Part shown: positions 1-8,070 of the stretch, piece by piece
Layout of the letters: every line of letters starts with the position of its first letter
Numbering within the stretch: the first letter of the stretch is position 1
Assembly: GCA_963707665.1 (NCBI GenBank)
Contig: CAVPQU010000018.1
Coordinates: forward strand, 372,001 to 436,000
DNA length: 64,000 nt
From: DATJCV01 sp963707665
GTDB lineage: Bacteria; Pseudomonadota; Gammaproteobacteria; Burkholderiales; Burkholderiaceae_D
Reading direction: 5' to 3'
The notes under the pieces: model-generated
What the model was told of the DNA's origin: nothing
What the model saw: only the letters and a program-made list of their open reading frames with translations
The model's database searches: none
Made by a program: the position numbers and the translations under genes

Positions 1-2
1 GT

Positions 3-587
3 CCGCAGTTCGGCCTCACCGAAGCGTATATCGTTAATCTGCGCTCTGCGGCAAACGTAGTTGGCAGAATGGCCGCATATTGTGCGGCCACAAAACCTCG
101 GCAAGCGCCGGCTGCAAGTTTGAACGATCTTCTCCAATGGGTGAAGAAAAATCCGACTCGCGTCAGGCCGGAAGTGCTTGGCTTTATTCAATCTGATTGG
201 TCATGGTTCTATCAGATGCGCACTATGCGTGATCTATTGGTCCATGCGGGGCTCCATGCGAATGTAGTCACGAACCGAAAACCGTACAGCCTGTCACTCT
301 ATTCTCCAAAGCGCGGATGGATTCCCCGCAAACCTCTTTTCCCCATACTTCCCCGATGGACGACATGCTTAATAGACCGGACGGACCAATGCGGTAAGAT
401 TGTTCAGAATATATACGCCTGCCATCAGAGCGTGTTGGGGCTGGAGTGCCTGAAGGCATCTTCGTGCCTCAGCTTCATCGTTTCCTTAAGGTCGCGCAAA
501 AATATGGCGCTTCTCAATCATCTCATCTCTAACTTATCAATCAACTGGGACGCTACGCGCCCGTTATTGCGGCGTTATAGCGAATGA
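3..587 (+). CDS. Partial HEPN-like hypothetical protein (5' end outside window)
   Basis: The reading frame is open from the first bases of the window, so the true start lies upstream; an internal ATG at 69 is only the first Met seen. The segment SDWSWFYQMRTMRDLLVHAGLHANV contains R-x4-H (RDLLVH), the spacing of the HEPN nuclease motif, in a helical context; this is a resemblance, not a family assignment. The stop overlaps the next start (ATGA at 584-587), suggesting coupling. Oddity: from about 340 on the frame looks less protein-like, while frame 350-532 reads plausibly (GIFVPQLHRFLKVAQKYGA) but holds an in-frame TAA after PDGPMR, so the gene may be frame-broken. It lies upstream of a probable attC site, so it may be a gene-cassette passenger. 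Confidence 0.4.
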   Translation, partial: PQFGLTEAYIVNLRSAANVVGRMAAYCAATKPRQAPAASLNDLLQWVKKNPTRVRPEVLGFIQSDWSWFYQMRTMRDLLVHAGLHANVVTNRKPYSLSLYSPKRGWIPRKPLFPILPRWTTCLIDRTDQCGKIVQNIYACHQSVLGLECLKASSCLSFIVSLRSRKNMALLNHLISNLSINWDATRPLLRRYSE

Positions 588-994
588 GGCTACAGAATAT
601 TGTCCAGGATAATTGGAGGCTTCGCTCAGGGGAAGCTTCTCATGCCGCTCATCCTGAGACGTTTACGATTCCGCCTGCGATACAAAGGCATAATCTCAAG
701 CGCGGACAGGCGGCCAAGTTAATGTTCGAAATTAAATCCGAGGATGCAGACGGGACCTTGGATATAAGCTGCGAAAGAATGTGGGTGATTGTCGCGGAGA
801 GGGTCGGTGACACTTACATCGGTATCTTGGACAATCAGCCCATATCAATTGAGCGTGACGAGGATGTTTACTTGCGCTTTGGTGCAGAGGTTCCATTCAA
901 GGCCGAGCATGTCATCGAAATCGACACGCCACCTACAAAATATTCTGCATGGCAGTTGGGGCAAAAGCCAGAAAGAGAGTGGTCTCGTGAATAG
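584..994 (+). CDS. Hypothetical protein, DUF2314-like C-terminal half
   Basis: 136 aa. The second half, around residues 62-116, has the pattern ERMWV-x-V ... Y-x-G-x-LDN-x-P ... V-x-F-x2-E-H-V, which resembles DUF2314 (a small beta-rich domain with no assigned function). The N-terminal half is not recognised. It has no signal peptide or membrane segment. It overlaps the preceding gene by 4 nt and is followed immediately by the probable attC site at 995-1080, so both genes are likely carried on one cassette. A role as partner or antidote of the HEPN-like upstream product is a guess from pairing alone. Confidence 0.5.
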   Translation: MRLQNIVQDNWRLRSGEASHAAHPETFTIPPAIQRHNLKRGQAAKLMFEIKSEDADGTLDISCERMWVIVAERVGDTYIGILDNQPISIERDEDVYLRFGAEVPFKAEHVIEIDTPPTKYSAWQLGQKPEREWSRE

Positions 995-1080
995 CTATAA
1001 CTCGTTGCTCAACCCGGACACACAACATAGAGCTGCCGCTCCGCGGCACATGTTGTGTGCCTGTTAGCGTGGCGTTAGGG
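995..1080 (+). repeat. Probable integron attC recombination site
   Basis: Begins directly after the stop at 994. It has TAAC at 998-1001, then a GCTCAACCCGGAC block at 1007-1019. The stem is ACACACAACA at 1018-1027 against TGTTGTGTG at 1051-1059, with a short GC-rich loop. After it come GTTAGCGTGG at 1063-1072 and a terminal GCGTTAGGG at 1072-1080. The layout (inverted outer and inner boxes, imperfect hairpin, GTTAGG end, 86 bp) fits attC sites. The last base of the core is G instead of the usual pyrimidine. No second attC was found after the next gene. Confidence 0.6.
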
Positions 1081-1090
1081 ATTACTTCAG

Positions 1091-1786
1091 ATGGCGCCTT
1101 GTTACGTTGACCACATCATAATTACGGCCCCCGATCTTGAGGTTGGTGCCGAGTTTGTAAACCAAACGCTGGGCGTCATGCCGCAACGAGGCGGAGAACA
1201 TCCCCGTATGGGAACGCACAATCTTCTGCTGCGGCTGGGAGAGGCATTATTCCTGGAAGTTATCTCACCGAATCCTGCTGCTTCTCGGCCCGAGAGAGCC
1301 CGGTGGTTTGCCCTGGATAGTCTCGCAGCCGATGCTGCTCCGAGCTTAGCGACCTGGGTTGCCAGAACCACCGACCTTCACACCACTGCTGCCGTCTCGT
1401 CCGAGACGCTAGGGCTGATCGAACCAATGACGCGCGGCACGCTGAATTGGCTCATTACGATTCCCGCCGATGGCAGCCTTCCTCTGGGTGGCATCGCTCC
1501 AACCCTAATTGAGTGGCAGGCCGAGCCGCATCCTGCAGCCAAGCTCGAGGATTTGGGCCTTTCACTGGCCAAACTTGAGCTATTTCATCCCGAACCGGAT
1601 CGAATTGCTTCATTACTGAAATCAATCGAGTGCCAGGGGCCTGTTTCAGTTTTCCCAACACCGAAAGGCGTTGCACCCTACCTGGTTGCCCACATCAACA
1701 CGCCCAACGGGCTCCGCACGCTGTCCGCCCTCGACAATCCGGTCCAGCGGACTAGCCAGCCAGCTTCGCTGACTGCCTGTCGCTGA
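1091..1786 (+). CDS. VOC family (glyoxalase-like) protein
   Basis: 231 aa. The N-terminus (YVDHIIITAPDLEVGAEFV, residues 5-23) is the first beta-alpha-beta unit of a vicinal oxygen chelate fold, with H8 in the usual metal-ligand place and E56 (LFLEVIS) as the likely partner. The length and the two-part arrangement match the glyoxalase-like Glyoxalase_3 group. Substrate unknown; cytosolic. It starts 10 nt after the attC end, so it could be the next cassette gene, but no attC follows its stop. Confidence 0.7.
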   Translation: MAPCYVDHIIITAPDLEVGAEFVNQTLGVMPQRGGEHPRMGTHNLLLRLGEALFLEVISPNPAASRPERARWFALDSLAADAAPSLATWVARTTDLHTTAAVSSETLGLIEPMTRGTLNWLITIPADGSLPLGGIAPTLIEWQAEPHPAAKLEDLGLSLAKLELFHPEPDRIASLLKSIECQGPVSVFPTPKGVAPYLVAHINTPNGLRTLSALDNPVQRTSQPASLTACR

Positions 1787-1804
1787 CCTCCGTCGTTGAG
1801 AGCA

Positions 1805-2131
1805 GTGAAGCCTCTGACTACGCCAGACGGGCGATACATTGTTGTTCGCGGACGCCTTTGGCGCGCGAGCAATCCAAATCTTCCTGCCGCAGAGCACACT
1901 GCGCTGGTACATGATCTGGCAGCCGCTCGCCGGGATGTGAAAGCTGCCCTGCGGCACCCGAACCCGGGGCGCCTTGCAGCAGCGCGGGCCGCAGTCAACT
2001 TGGCCAAAATTGCGCTCGGGGAGCGAGGTCCGCCGTGGTGGACAGACGGTGCAAAGGACTTCAACCGCCACATGGTCAAGAACACCCCATATGCGCAATG
2101 GTATGAGGAAGTGACGGCATCGCAGGTGTAG
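1805..2131 (+). CDS. Small conserved hypothetical protein
   Basis: About 108 aa from GTG at 1805 (MKPLTTPDGRYIVVRGRLWRASNP); a TTG nine bases upstream is the alternative. The protein is basic, helical and Ala/Arg-rich, with a conserved-looking YIVVRGRLWR start and a WW..F....Y.QWYEEV end. It has no signal peptide and no catalytic motif. Similar small soluble proteins of unknown function are common in Burkholderiales, but that is from memory. It lies 18 nt after the VOC gene and converges with the phospholipase D gene. Confidence 0.55.
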   Translation: MKPLTTPDGRYIVVRGRLWRASNPNLPAAEHTALVHDLAAARRDVKAALRHPNPGRLAAARAAVNLAKIALGERGPPWWTDGAKDFNRHMVKNTPYAQWYEEVTASQV

Positions 2132-2182
2132 CAATGCCCCGAGCCGCAATTTCCCTTGCTGGTTTGACTTTTCTCAGGCGTA

Positions 2183-3475
2183 TCATTCCTGCCGTTCGAT
2201 CACCCTGCCAATGGTTGCCAGCATCCGCTCGGTGATTGGGCGCCGTGCCCATTCCCGCAGTTCGACTAGACGACTAGCTTGCAGGTCGCGCTCAAAATCG
2301 GCTGCCAGCCGGCCGGCAATATTGCGGTCCATGATCGCCAGATTGACTTCATCGTTCAGCCCGAAGGAGCGGTTGTCGAAATTGGTGGAGCCGACCACTG
2401 ACCACAGGTGATCGACGATCAGAATCTTGGCGTGAATCATTCCCGGCTGGTATTCGTAAATGGCGATGCCGCCGGAGAGCAGCTCGCCGTACAGGCGCCG
2501 GCTGGCGTAGCGTGCCATCACATGATTATTGTATTTTCCCGGGACGACGACGGTAATCTGGACACCGCGCGCGGCGGCCTTCAGCAGTTCGCGCCGCATG
2601 GCCCGATCTGGCAGAAAGTAAGGCGAATTGATGCGGATGTCGGTCCGTGCCGCTGCGATCAGCAACTGGAACAGGATGCGCGCTCGCGTGCCACGTCCGC
2701 CTGTGGGGTTGCTGCCGACGACCAGGCTCAGGCGCTCCCCCGCCACCGTGGGTTGCTCAAATCGATTTCCAATCGGAAAGACCGTTTCGTCGGCCAACAC
2801 TTCGCCGCTGCTCTCCAGCCAGTTTTCGATGAATACCGTCTGTACCGCAGCCGCGGTCGGGCCGGCGACGCGCACCACCGTGTCGCGCCATGGCTGCCGG
2901 CCATTGACGCCCTGATCCCACGCGGAAGCGATGCCGGCGCCGCCAATAAATGCGGTTTTGCCATCGATGATCAGCAACTCGCGGTGGGTGCGATTGTTGA
3001 AGCGCTTCAGCGTGTACCAGCGCAGCGGCTGATACCACGCCACATTGCCGCCGGCCGTGCGCAAGCGATCGAAGAAGCGGTTTGGCGTCAGCATGCTGCC
3101 GACGGCGTCGACGATGATGCGCACCTTGACACCGGCCCGCGCACGCTCGGCCAGCGCACTGACAAAGCGCTCGCCGATCGGCGTCGCATGAAAGATGAAG
3201 GCTTCCAGATGGATCGAGGTTTTCGCGTTGGCGATTGCCGCCAGTTCGGCGGAATAGAAAATCGCGCCATTTCTTAATACCTCGCAGTCGAAAATTTCGA
3301 GCGCCGGCTCGTCGATCACGGCTGCCAGCAAGGGTGAAAAATTTTCTGAATCCGGCGCCGGCAACTCGAAGTCGATTTTGTAGGCAAGGCCTGGCTCGAA
3401 CAGCACGAGGAACAGCAGCACGCCTAAAACGCCCAGGGCGAATAGAGCGGCAAGGTCGAAATAGTCGATCTCCAT
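2183..3475 (-). CDS. Cardiolipin synthase-like phospholipase D family protein
   Basis: 430 aa from ATG at 3475, chosen because GAAAGG lies 9 nt upstream and a membrane segment follows at once (LAALFALGVLGVLLFLVLF). A 24-residue extension in the open frame is not supported. Two PLD domains are present. The second HKD motif is canonical (HAKILIVD, then GSTNFDNRSFGLNDE). The first reads HRELLIID, with Glu where Lys is usual. The expected role is condensation of phosphatidylglycerol or a related transphosphatidylation at the inner membrane. No partner gene adjoins it. Confident on family, less on exact reaction. Confidence 0.8.
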   Translation of the reverse strand: MEIDYFDLAALFALGVLGVLLFLVLFEPGLAYKIDFELPAPDSENFSPLLAAVIDEPALEIFDCEVLRNGAIFYSAELAAIANAKTSIHLEAFIFHATPIGERFVSALAERARAGVKVRIIVDAVGSMLTPNRFFDRLRTAGGNVAWYQPLRWYTLKRFNNRTHRELLIIDGKTAFIGGAGIASAWDQGVNGRQPWRDTVVRVAGPTAAAVQTVFIENWLESSGEVLADETVFPIGNRFEQPTVAGERLSLVVGSNPTGGRGTRARILFQLLIAAARTDIRINSPYFLPDRAMRRELLKAAARGVQITVVVPGKYNNHVMARYASRRLYGELLSGGIAIYEYQPGMIHAKILIVDHLWSVVGSTNFDNRSFGLNDEVNLAIMDRNIAGRLAADFERDLQASRLVELREWARRPITERMLATIGRVIERQE

Positions 3476-3640
3476 GGAGCTTGCCTTTCGCGCACGGGCT
3501 GGAAGGAAAGTCGCGCAGGCAACGGTGCTTGCGCTGCTCCAGTCCATGCAGAGTTGGCCGGGCGGAATGAAACGGGATTCGAGCTGTCTGACGGCATCAG
3601 GCTACCGAACCTGGCAGCCGTTGCCAAGCAGGGAAATCAA

Positions 3641-5206
3641 ATGAGTCTTGCCACCGCATCGGCTTGCGATGAGGGCGCCATTCAGGGCGTCTCGGCCGAT
3701 GCACCGTGCAGCGTCGCGGCCCGCCCCTGGATTCTGGTGGCAACGATACTGGCGTCGAGCATGGTCTTCATCGACGGCACCGTCGCCAATGTGGCGCTGC
3801 CGGCATTGCAGCGCGAGTTCAGCGCGACCGCGGCGCAGGTGCAATGGGTCATCGAATCGTATGCCTTGTTCCTGGCGGCACTATTGCTGGCTGGCGGCAG
3901 CGCCGGCGACCGCTTTGGCCGGCGCCGTGTGTTCGCGCTCGGCGTGGCCCTGTTCGCGGCGGCTTCGGCCTGGTGCAGCCTGGTCGGCAGTATCGAGCAA
4001 TTGATCTGGGCGCGGGCAGTGCAGGGGATCGGCGGCGCTTTGCTGGTGCCGGGCAGCCTGGCCCTGATCAGCGCCTCTTTCCCGCAAGAGATCCGGGGCA
4101 AGGCGATCGGCACCTGGTCCGGCTATACGGCGATTACCGCGGCGCTGGGGCCGGTCATCGGCGGTTTCCTGATCGAGCATTGGTCGTGGCGCTACGCCTT
4201 CCTGATCAACGTTCCATTCGCCGTCGTCGTACTCCCGCTTGCCTATCGTTTCATTCCAGAAAGCCGCGGCGTGCGGAGCGCGACCCGGCTGGATTGGCCG
4301 GGCGCGGCGACCGCCAGTCTTGGATTGGGGGCATTGGTGTTCGGCTTGATCGCCTCGCCCTCGGCCGGCTGGCTGGACCCGCGAGTGATCGGCACGCTGC
4401 TGCTGGCCGTCGCGGCCCTGGCCGGATTTGTGGTGCTGGAGCAGCGGCATCCGGCGCCGCTGCTGCCGCTGGCGCTGTTTCGTTCGCACGATTTCAGCGG
4501 TGCCAATCTGTTGACGCTGCTGCTGTACGCGGCGCTGGGCGGCAGCCTGTATTTTGTCCCGCTCAACCTGATCCAGGTGCAGGGCTATTCGGCGCTGGCG
4601 GCGGGCGCGGCCTTGCTGCCTTTCATCCTGCTCATGTTCCTGCTGTCGCGCTGGGCGGGCGGCCTGGTCGACCGCTACGGCGCCAAGCGGCCGCTGGTGA
4701 TCGGGCCGGCGATCGCGGCCCTCGGCTTTGGCCTGTTGGCGCTGCCCGGCGTTGGAGGCAGTTACTGGTCGACGTTTTTCCCGCCGATGCTGGTACTCGG
4801 ATGCGGCATGGTGGTTAGCGTCGCGCCCTTGACCACAACGGTGATGAACGCGCTGGACGGCAGCCAGGCGGGCATCGCCTCCGGCGTCAACAATGCAGTG
4901 TCGCGCGTCGCCGCATTGCTGGCGATTGCGGTGTTCGGGATTGTCATGAGCCTTGCCTTCAGGCATGCATTGGCCCAGGCACTCGTCGATGCAAGAGTCG
5001 CTCCGGCGCTCGCCCGGCAGGTGATCGTGCAGCAGGACAAGCTGGCAGCGATCGAGATCCCACAAACGGTGAGCGAGCCAGACCGGGCCGTGATCCGGGC
5101 CGCGATCGGAGATTCCTTCGTGGCTGGATTCCGTTGGGTGATGCTGCTGTCGGCGCTGCTTGCACTGGCCAGTTCGCTCACTGCCTGGTGGATGATCGGT
5201 CACTGA
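3641..5206 (+). CDS. MFS transporter, DHA2 (EmrB/QacA-like) drug efflux family
   Basis: 521 aa from ATG at 3641 (AGGGA 8 nt upstream). There are about 14 hydrophobic helices, as in the 14-TM DHA2 group. Motif A appears as GGSAGDRFGRRRVF after TM2, the TM1 region has the group's SSMVFIDGTVANVALPAL, and motif C-like GPVIGGFL lies in TM5. It would export drugs or metabolites with proton antiport. No membrane-fusion partner (EmrA-like) adjoins it, so it probably acts alone. It converges with the anti-sigma gene, their 3' ends overlapping by 7 nt. Confidence 0.85.
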   Translation: MSLATASACDEGAIQGVSADAPCSVAARPWILVATILASSMVFIDGTVANVALPALQREFSATAAQVQWVIESYALFLAALLLAGGSAGDRFGRRRVFALGVALFAAASAWCSLVGSIEQLIWARAVQGIGGALLVPGSLALISASFPQEIRGKAIGTWSGYTAITAALGPVIGGFLIEHWSWRYAFLINVPFAVVVLPLAYRFIPESRGVRSATRLDWPGAATASLGLGALVFGLIASPSAGWLDPRVIGTLLLAVAALAGFVVLEQRHPAPLLPLALFRSHDFSGANLLTLLLYAALGGSLYFVPLNLIQVQGYSALAAGAALLPFILLMFLLSRWAGGLVDRYGAKRPLVIGPAIAALGFGLLALPGVGGSYWSTFFPPMLVLGCGMVVSVAPLTTTVMNALDGSQAGIASGVNNAVSRVAALLAIAVFGIVMSLAFRHALAQALVDARVAPALARQVIVQQDKLAAIEIPQTVSEPDRAVIRAAIGDSFVAGFRWVMLLSALLALASSLTAWWMIGH

Positions 5207-5973
5207 GGCGCGGCCGCGCGCAGCATCGCTGCAAACTGTTCCAGTTCATTGGCTGCCAGATCGGATATCGCCCAGTAGCTCATGCCATTCTCGGCCCAGT
5301 GCACCAGATGGTAGCCCTGGCTGGATTGGAGTTGTGTTGCGGCATCGCTCTCGGCGCTTGGCCACGCATAGAGATTGATCGGATGCCGATTATGTCGATA
5401 GATGAGCGCCGCCACCGGGCGGCCATCGAGATAGTCGAGCCGCCCGCCCTCCAGAACAAAGCCCTGTGGCGCCAGATCGACGACCGGCGGCGAAAAATCC
5501 AGCTTGCCGTTGAACCATGGCTTGACCGTATGCTGGTCGCTGGATGCCACGTCGGCCAGATGATCGACCTGGAGCGAGCGAACGTGGCTGGCCACCACTT
5601 CTTCGACGAGCCGCTCGCGAGCCGACGGCTGGCTGGAATACAAGCCGATGTTCCAGACCACTGCAAGCAGTAGCGCCACCGCGGCCGCGGCACTGAACCA
5701 CTTGAACCCCTTGAACCCCTGAAATTTCGGCTGCGCGGCGTCGGACTCGGTGCGTGGCAGCGCGGCCTGGATCCGGCCGGCCAGGCCTGCGGGCGGAAGG
5801 AAGTAGCTCGCCTCCTTTTTTAGCCGCGCACTCAGAACGCTTTGCTCGGCATAGGCCTGCTGACATTCGGCGCAATTGCCAAGATGGCGTTCCACGGCGA
5901 CGGTCTCCGATATGCCCAGTTCCTGGTCCACGTAGGCGGGCAGCAATTCCAGTATTTGTTGATGGTCCATCAT
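5200..5973 (-). CDS. Anti-sigma factor, zinc-finger (zf-HC2) type
   Basis: 257 aa. The N-terminus carries the ZAS motif H-x3-C-x2-C (HLGNCAECQQAY, residues 30-41) that binds ECF sigma factors in the cytoplasm. A single membrane helix follows at about residues 92-110 (FSAAAAVALLLAVVWNIGLY) and then a periplasmic sensor part of unknown ligand. Its start overlaps the sigma stop by 4 nt, the standard arrangement for co-translated sigma/anti-sigma pairs. It should hold the adjacent sigma factor inactive until an envelope or redox signal arrives. Confidence 0.85.
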   Translation of the reverse strand: MMDHQQILELLPAYVDQELGISETVAVERHLGNCAECQQAYAEQSVLSARLKKEASYFLPPAGLAGRIQAALPRTESDAAQPKFQGFKGFKWFSAAAAVALLLAVVWNIGLYSSQPSARERLVEEVVASHVRSLQVDHLADVASSDQHTVKPWFNGKLDFSPPVVDLAPQGFVLEGGRLDYLDGRPVAALIYRHNRHPINLYAWPSAESDAATQLQSSQGYHLVHWAENGMSYWAISDLAANELEQFAAMLRAAAPQ

Positions 5974-6521
5974 TCCTCCTGCTGCGCTGGCGCCAACAGC
6001 TTCGCCAGCAGTTTTCGGCCACGTCCCAGGCGCGACATGACGGTGCCGATCGGAATGCCTGCAATGCCGGCGATTTGCTTGTAAGAGAGCGCTTCCAGTT
6101 CACGCATGACCAGCACCTCGCGGAATTCCAGCGGCAAGGATTCCAGCGCCTGTTGTAGTTGGTGCCGGCTGTCTTTGCGCAGCAGCAAAACTTCCGGATT
6201 GTTGTCGGCATGCTGCATGCCGCTAGCGGCATCGGTGGTTTCAAAACTGTGCAGCGCCTCGTCGAACACCGTGTTTTGTTTTCGCCCGCGGTTGTCCTGG
6301 CACCAGGTATAGAACGTATTGCGCACGATCGTCAGCAACCAGGCGCGCGCATCCTCGCCATGAAAGCTGCCGAAGAACTTGTAGGCGCGCAAGCACGCTT
6401 CCTGTACCACGTCTTCCGCATCCTGCGGACTGCGGGTCAACCAGCAGGCAAGGTTGAATGCCGAATTCAAGTGCGGCAGCACGATGGCTTCAAAGCGCGT
6501 CCTGTTTTTCGAATCGATCAT
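5970..6521 (-). CDS. RNA polymerase sigma factor, ECF (sigma-70) family
   Basis: 183 aa. Region 2 is clear (AFNLACWLTRSPQDAEDVVQEACLRAYKFF and RAWLLTIVRN), as is region 4 (LPLEFREVLVMRELEALSYKQIAGIAGIPIGTVMSRLGRGR), including its helix-turn-helix. Regions 1 and 3 are missing, as expected for ECF factors. It is the first gene of a two-gene operon with its anti-sigma factor. A candidate self-recognised promoter lies at 6547-6576, mirrored by a matching one facing the metallophosphoesterase. Confidence 0.9.
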   Translation of the reverse strand: MIDSKNRTRFEAIVLPHLNSAFNLACWLTRSPQDAEDVVQEACLRAYKFFGSFHGEDARAWLLTIVRNTFYTWCQDNRGRKQNTVFDEALHSFETTDAASGMQHADNNPEVLLLRKDSRHQLQQALESLPLEFREVLVMRELEALSYKQIAGIAGIPIGTVMSRLGRGRKLLAKLLAPAQQEE

Positions 6522-6546
6522 TCGCGCGTCCCGAGGGTTACTACTA

Positions 6547-6576
6547 CAAGACCCCCTACGCGGAAATTTTATTCCC
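6547..6576 (-). promoter_or_regulatory. Candidate ECF promoter for the sigma/anti-sigma operon
   Basis: On the minus strand GGGAATAAA (6576-6568), 15 nt, then GTCTTG (6552-6547), about 26 nt before the sigma start. The same two boxes with the same 15-nt spacer occur on the plus strand at 6594-6623. The shared architecture is seen directly; assignment as -35/-10 boxes of this ECF factor is inference. Confidence 0.55.
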
Positions 6577-6593
6577 GAATAAACGCTGGGGCC

Positions 6594-6623
6594 GGGAATA
6601 AATCACCGGGGGTGGCGGTATGG
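6594..6623 (+). promoter_or_regulatory. Candidate ECF promoter for the metallophosphoesterase-cupredoxin operon
   Basis: GGGAATAAA at 6594-6602, a 15-nt spacer, then GTATGG at 6618-6623, about 42 nt before the ATG at 6666. It matches the divergent promoter of the sigma operon box for box, suggesting that this operon is the direct target of the neighbouring ECF factor. Confidence 0.55.
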
Positions 6624-6665
6624 GTAGATGTCGATCAGGTGACCGACCTTACTCTGGAGGTACTC

Positions 6666-7572
6666 ATGGATACCACTATCAACAGACGCAGTTTTCTCAG
6701 GCTGGCGGGAGTCGGCGGCGCGATCTTTGTTTCCGGCTTGAGCGGATGGGCGAGCGCAGCAGCGAAGGCGGGAGCGGACCACGAAGATTTCTTTTTCGTC
6801 CAATTGTCGGATTCCCATTGGGGCTTCGAAGGGCCGCCGAATCCGGATGCACGCGGCACGTTGAAGAAAGCCGTCGCGGCGGTGAACGGTCTCGATCAGG
6901 CCCCCGACTTCATCATGTTCACCGGCGATCTCACGCATACCACCGACGACCCGCAGGAACGCCGCAAGCGGCTGAGCGAATTCAGGGATATCGTGGCCGA
7001 CCTCAAGGTAAAGACCATCCACTTCATACCGGGCGAACATGATGCCTCGCTCGACCATGGGCAGGCCTATCAGGAGTTTTTCGGACAAACGCACTACACC
7101 TTCGACCACAAAGGGGTGCATTTCATTGCGCTCGACAATGTGTCCGACCCTACCGGCAGTATTGGCGCAGAGCAGCTCGCCTGGCTCGCCGCGGATCTCC
7201 AGAAACAGCCCGAAGGATGCGCGAATTGTCGTCTTTGCGCATCGCCCGCTATTCGATCTGTACCCACAGTGGGATTGGGCAACCCGGGACGGCGCCAAGG
7301 CCGTCGACTTGCTGATGCCGCATGCCAACGTGACGGTGTTCTACGGCCACATTCACCAGGAAAATCACCACATGACCGGACATATCGCCCATCACTCGGC
7401 GAAGTCGCTGATCTTTCCGCTGCCTGCCCCCGGCTCGCAGCCGAAGCGCACGCCGCTGCCTTGGGACAATGCCCATCCCTATCGTGGCCTGGGCTTTCGC
7501 GAAGTGGCGACAAGGCCGCGGAATGCAGAGTACGCGGTGCTTGAACTGCCGGTACAGGCGAGTGCATCATGA
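6666..7572 (+). CDS. Tat-exported metallophosphoesterase (frame-broken near 7210)
   Basis: Starts at ATG 6666 after GGAGG. The N-terminus carries a twin-arginine signal (NRRSFLRLAGVGGAIFVSG), so the enzyme should be exported folded. The calcineurin-like metal motifs are all present: LSDSHWG, FTGDLTH, PGEHD, FAHRPLF and FYGHIHQE. The first three and the last two lie in different frames: the coding switches at about 7205-7215, beside CCC, where one base appears to be extra. After correction the protein is about 300 aa and ends at 7572. The stop overlaps the cupredoxin start (ATGA). Phosphodiesterase or phosphomonoesterase activity is expected; substrate unknown. Probable sequencing indel, possible pseudogene. 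Confidence 0.75.
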
Positions 7573-7934
7573 ACATCAACCACAAACGGCGCCTGCTGCT
7601 GATCGGCGTGGCAGCGGGTGGCCTGGGTACATTTGCGGCGCTGGCCGGTGGGCAACCGCGGGAGCGCATCATCAAGGTGGTCGCGAAGAAATTCGATTTC
7701 ACGCCGGCCGAGATTCACCTGGAAAAAGGCGTGCCGGTGGTAGTGGAACTGACGACGCTGGATGTCGTGATGGGATTTAGTGCGCCCGACTTCGGGGTGC
7801 GTTCCGACATCCTGCCGGGAACGGTGTCACGGGTTCGCTTCACGCCGGACAAGGCGGGCGAATTTCCATTTCATTGCGACATATTCTGCGGTTCGGGCCA
7901 TGAAAGCATGGCCGGTACCATGACTGTCAGCTGA
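7569..7934 (+). CDS. Exported cupredoxin-domain protein, CuA-like
   Basis: 121 aa with an N-terminal export segment (NINHKRRLLLIGVAAGGLGTFAALAGG, residues 2-28). The C-terminus holds C-x3-C-x3-H-x2-M (CDIFCGSGHESM), the CuA loop known from cytochrome oxidase subunit II and nitrous oxide reductase. Such proteins normally have a first His ligand in a D-x2-H-G-F segment; here the segment reads DVVMGFSAPDFGV, with Met in that place. It probably binds copper in the periplasm, for electron transfer or copper delivery. It is co-transcribed with the metallophosphoesterase and likely under the ECF factor. Confidence 0.75.
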   Translation: MNINHKRRLLLIGVAAGGLGTFAALAGGQPRERIIKVVAKKFDFTPAEIHLEKGVPVVVELTTLDVVMGFSAPDFGVRSDILPGTVSRVRFTPDKAGEFPFHCDIFCGSGHESMAGTMTVS

Positions 7935-8070
7935 AGCGGCAAGGCGGCAGGCCCAGGATACGAGGCACACGAATGCGGGAACATCCGTTCCTCCCATGAC
8001 TCCATAGTCGAATATTGCTGCAGTTGTTTCATGCAGCGGACGCAAGCACTATGTTAATCAGGAGAGCGTT

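Noticed and set aside
1787..1804. Second attC after the VOC gene
   Set aside because: Only 18 nt separate the two genes and no GTTRRRY or hairpin is present there.
3881..5203. 440-codon open frame on the minus strand
   Set aside because: Antisense to the MFS transporter; Gln/Arg-rich with no domain.
7205..7215. Programmed frameshift in the metallophosphoesterase
   Set aside because: No slippery heptamer or stimulatory hairpin seen; the same kind of break recurs in unrelated genes.
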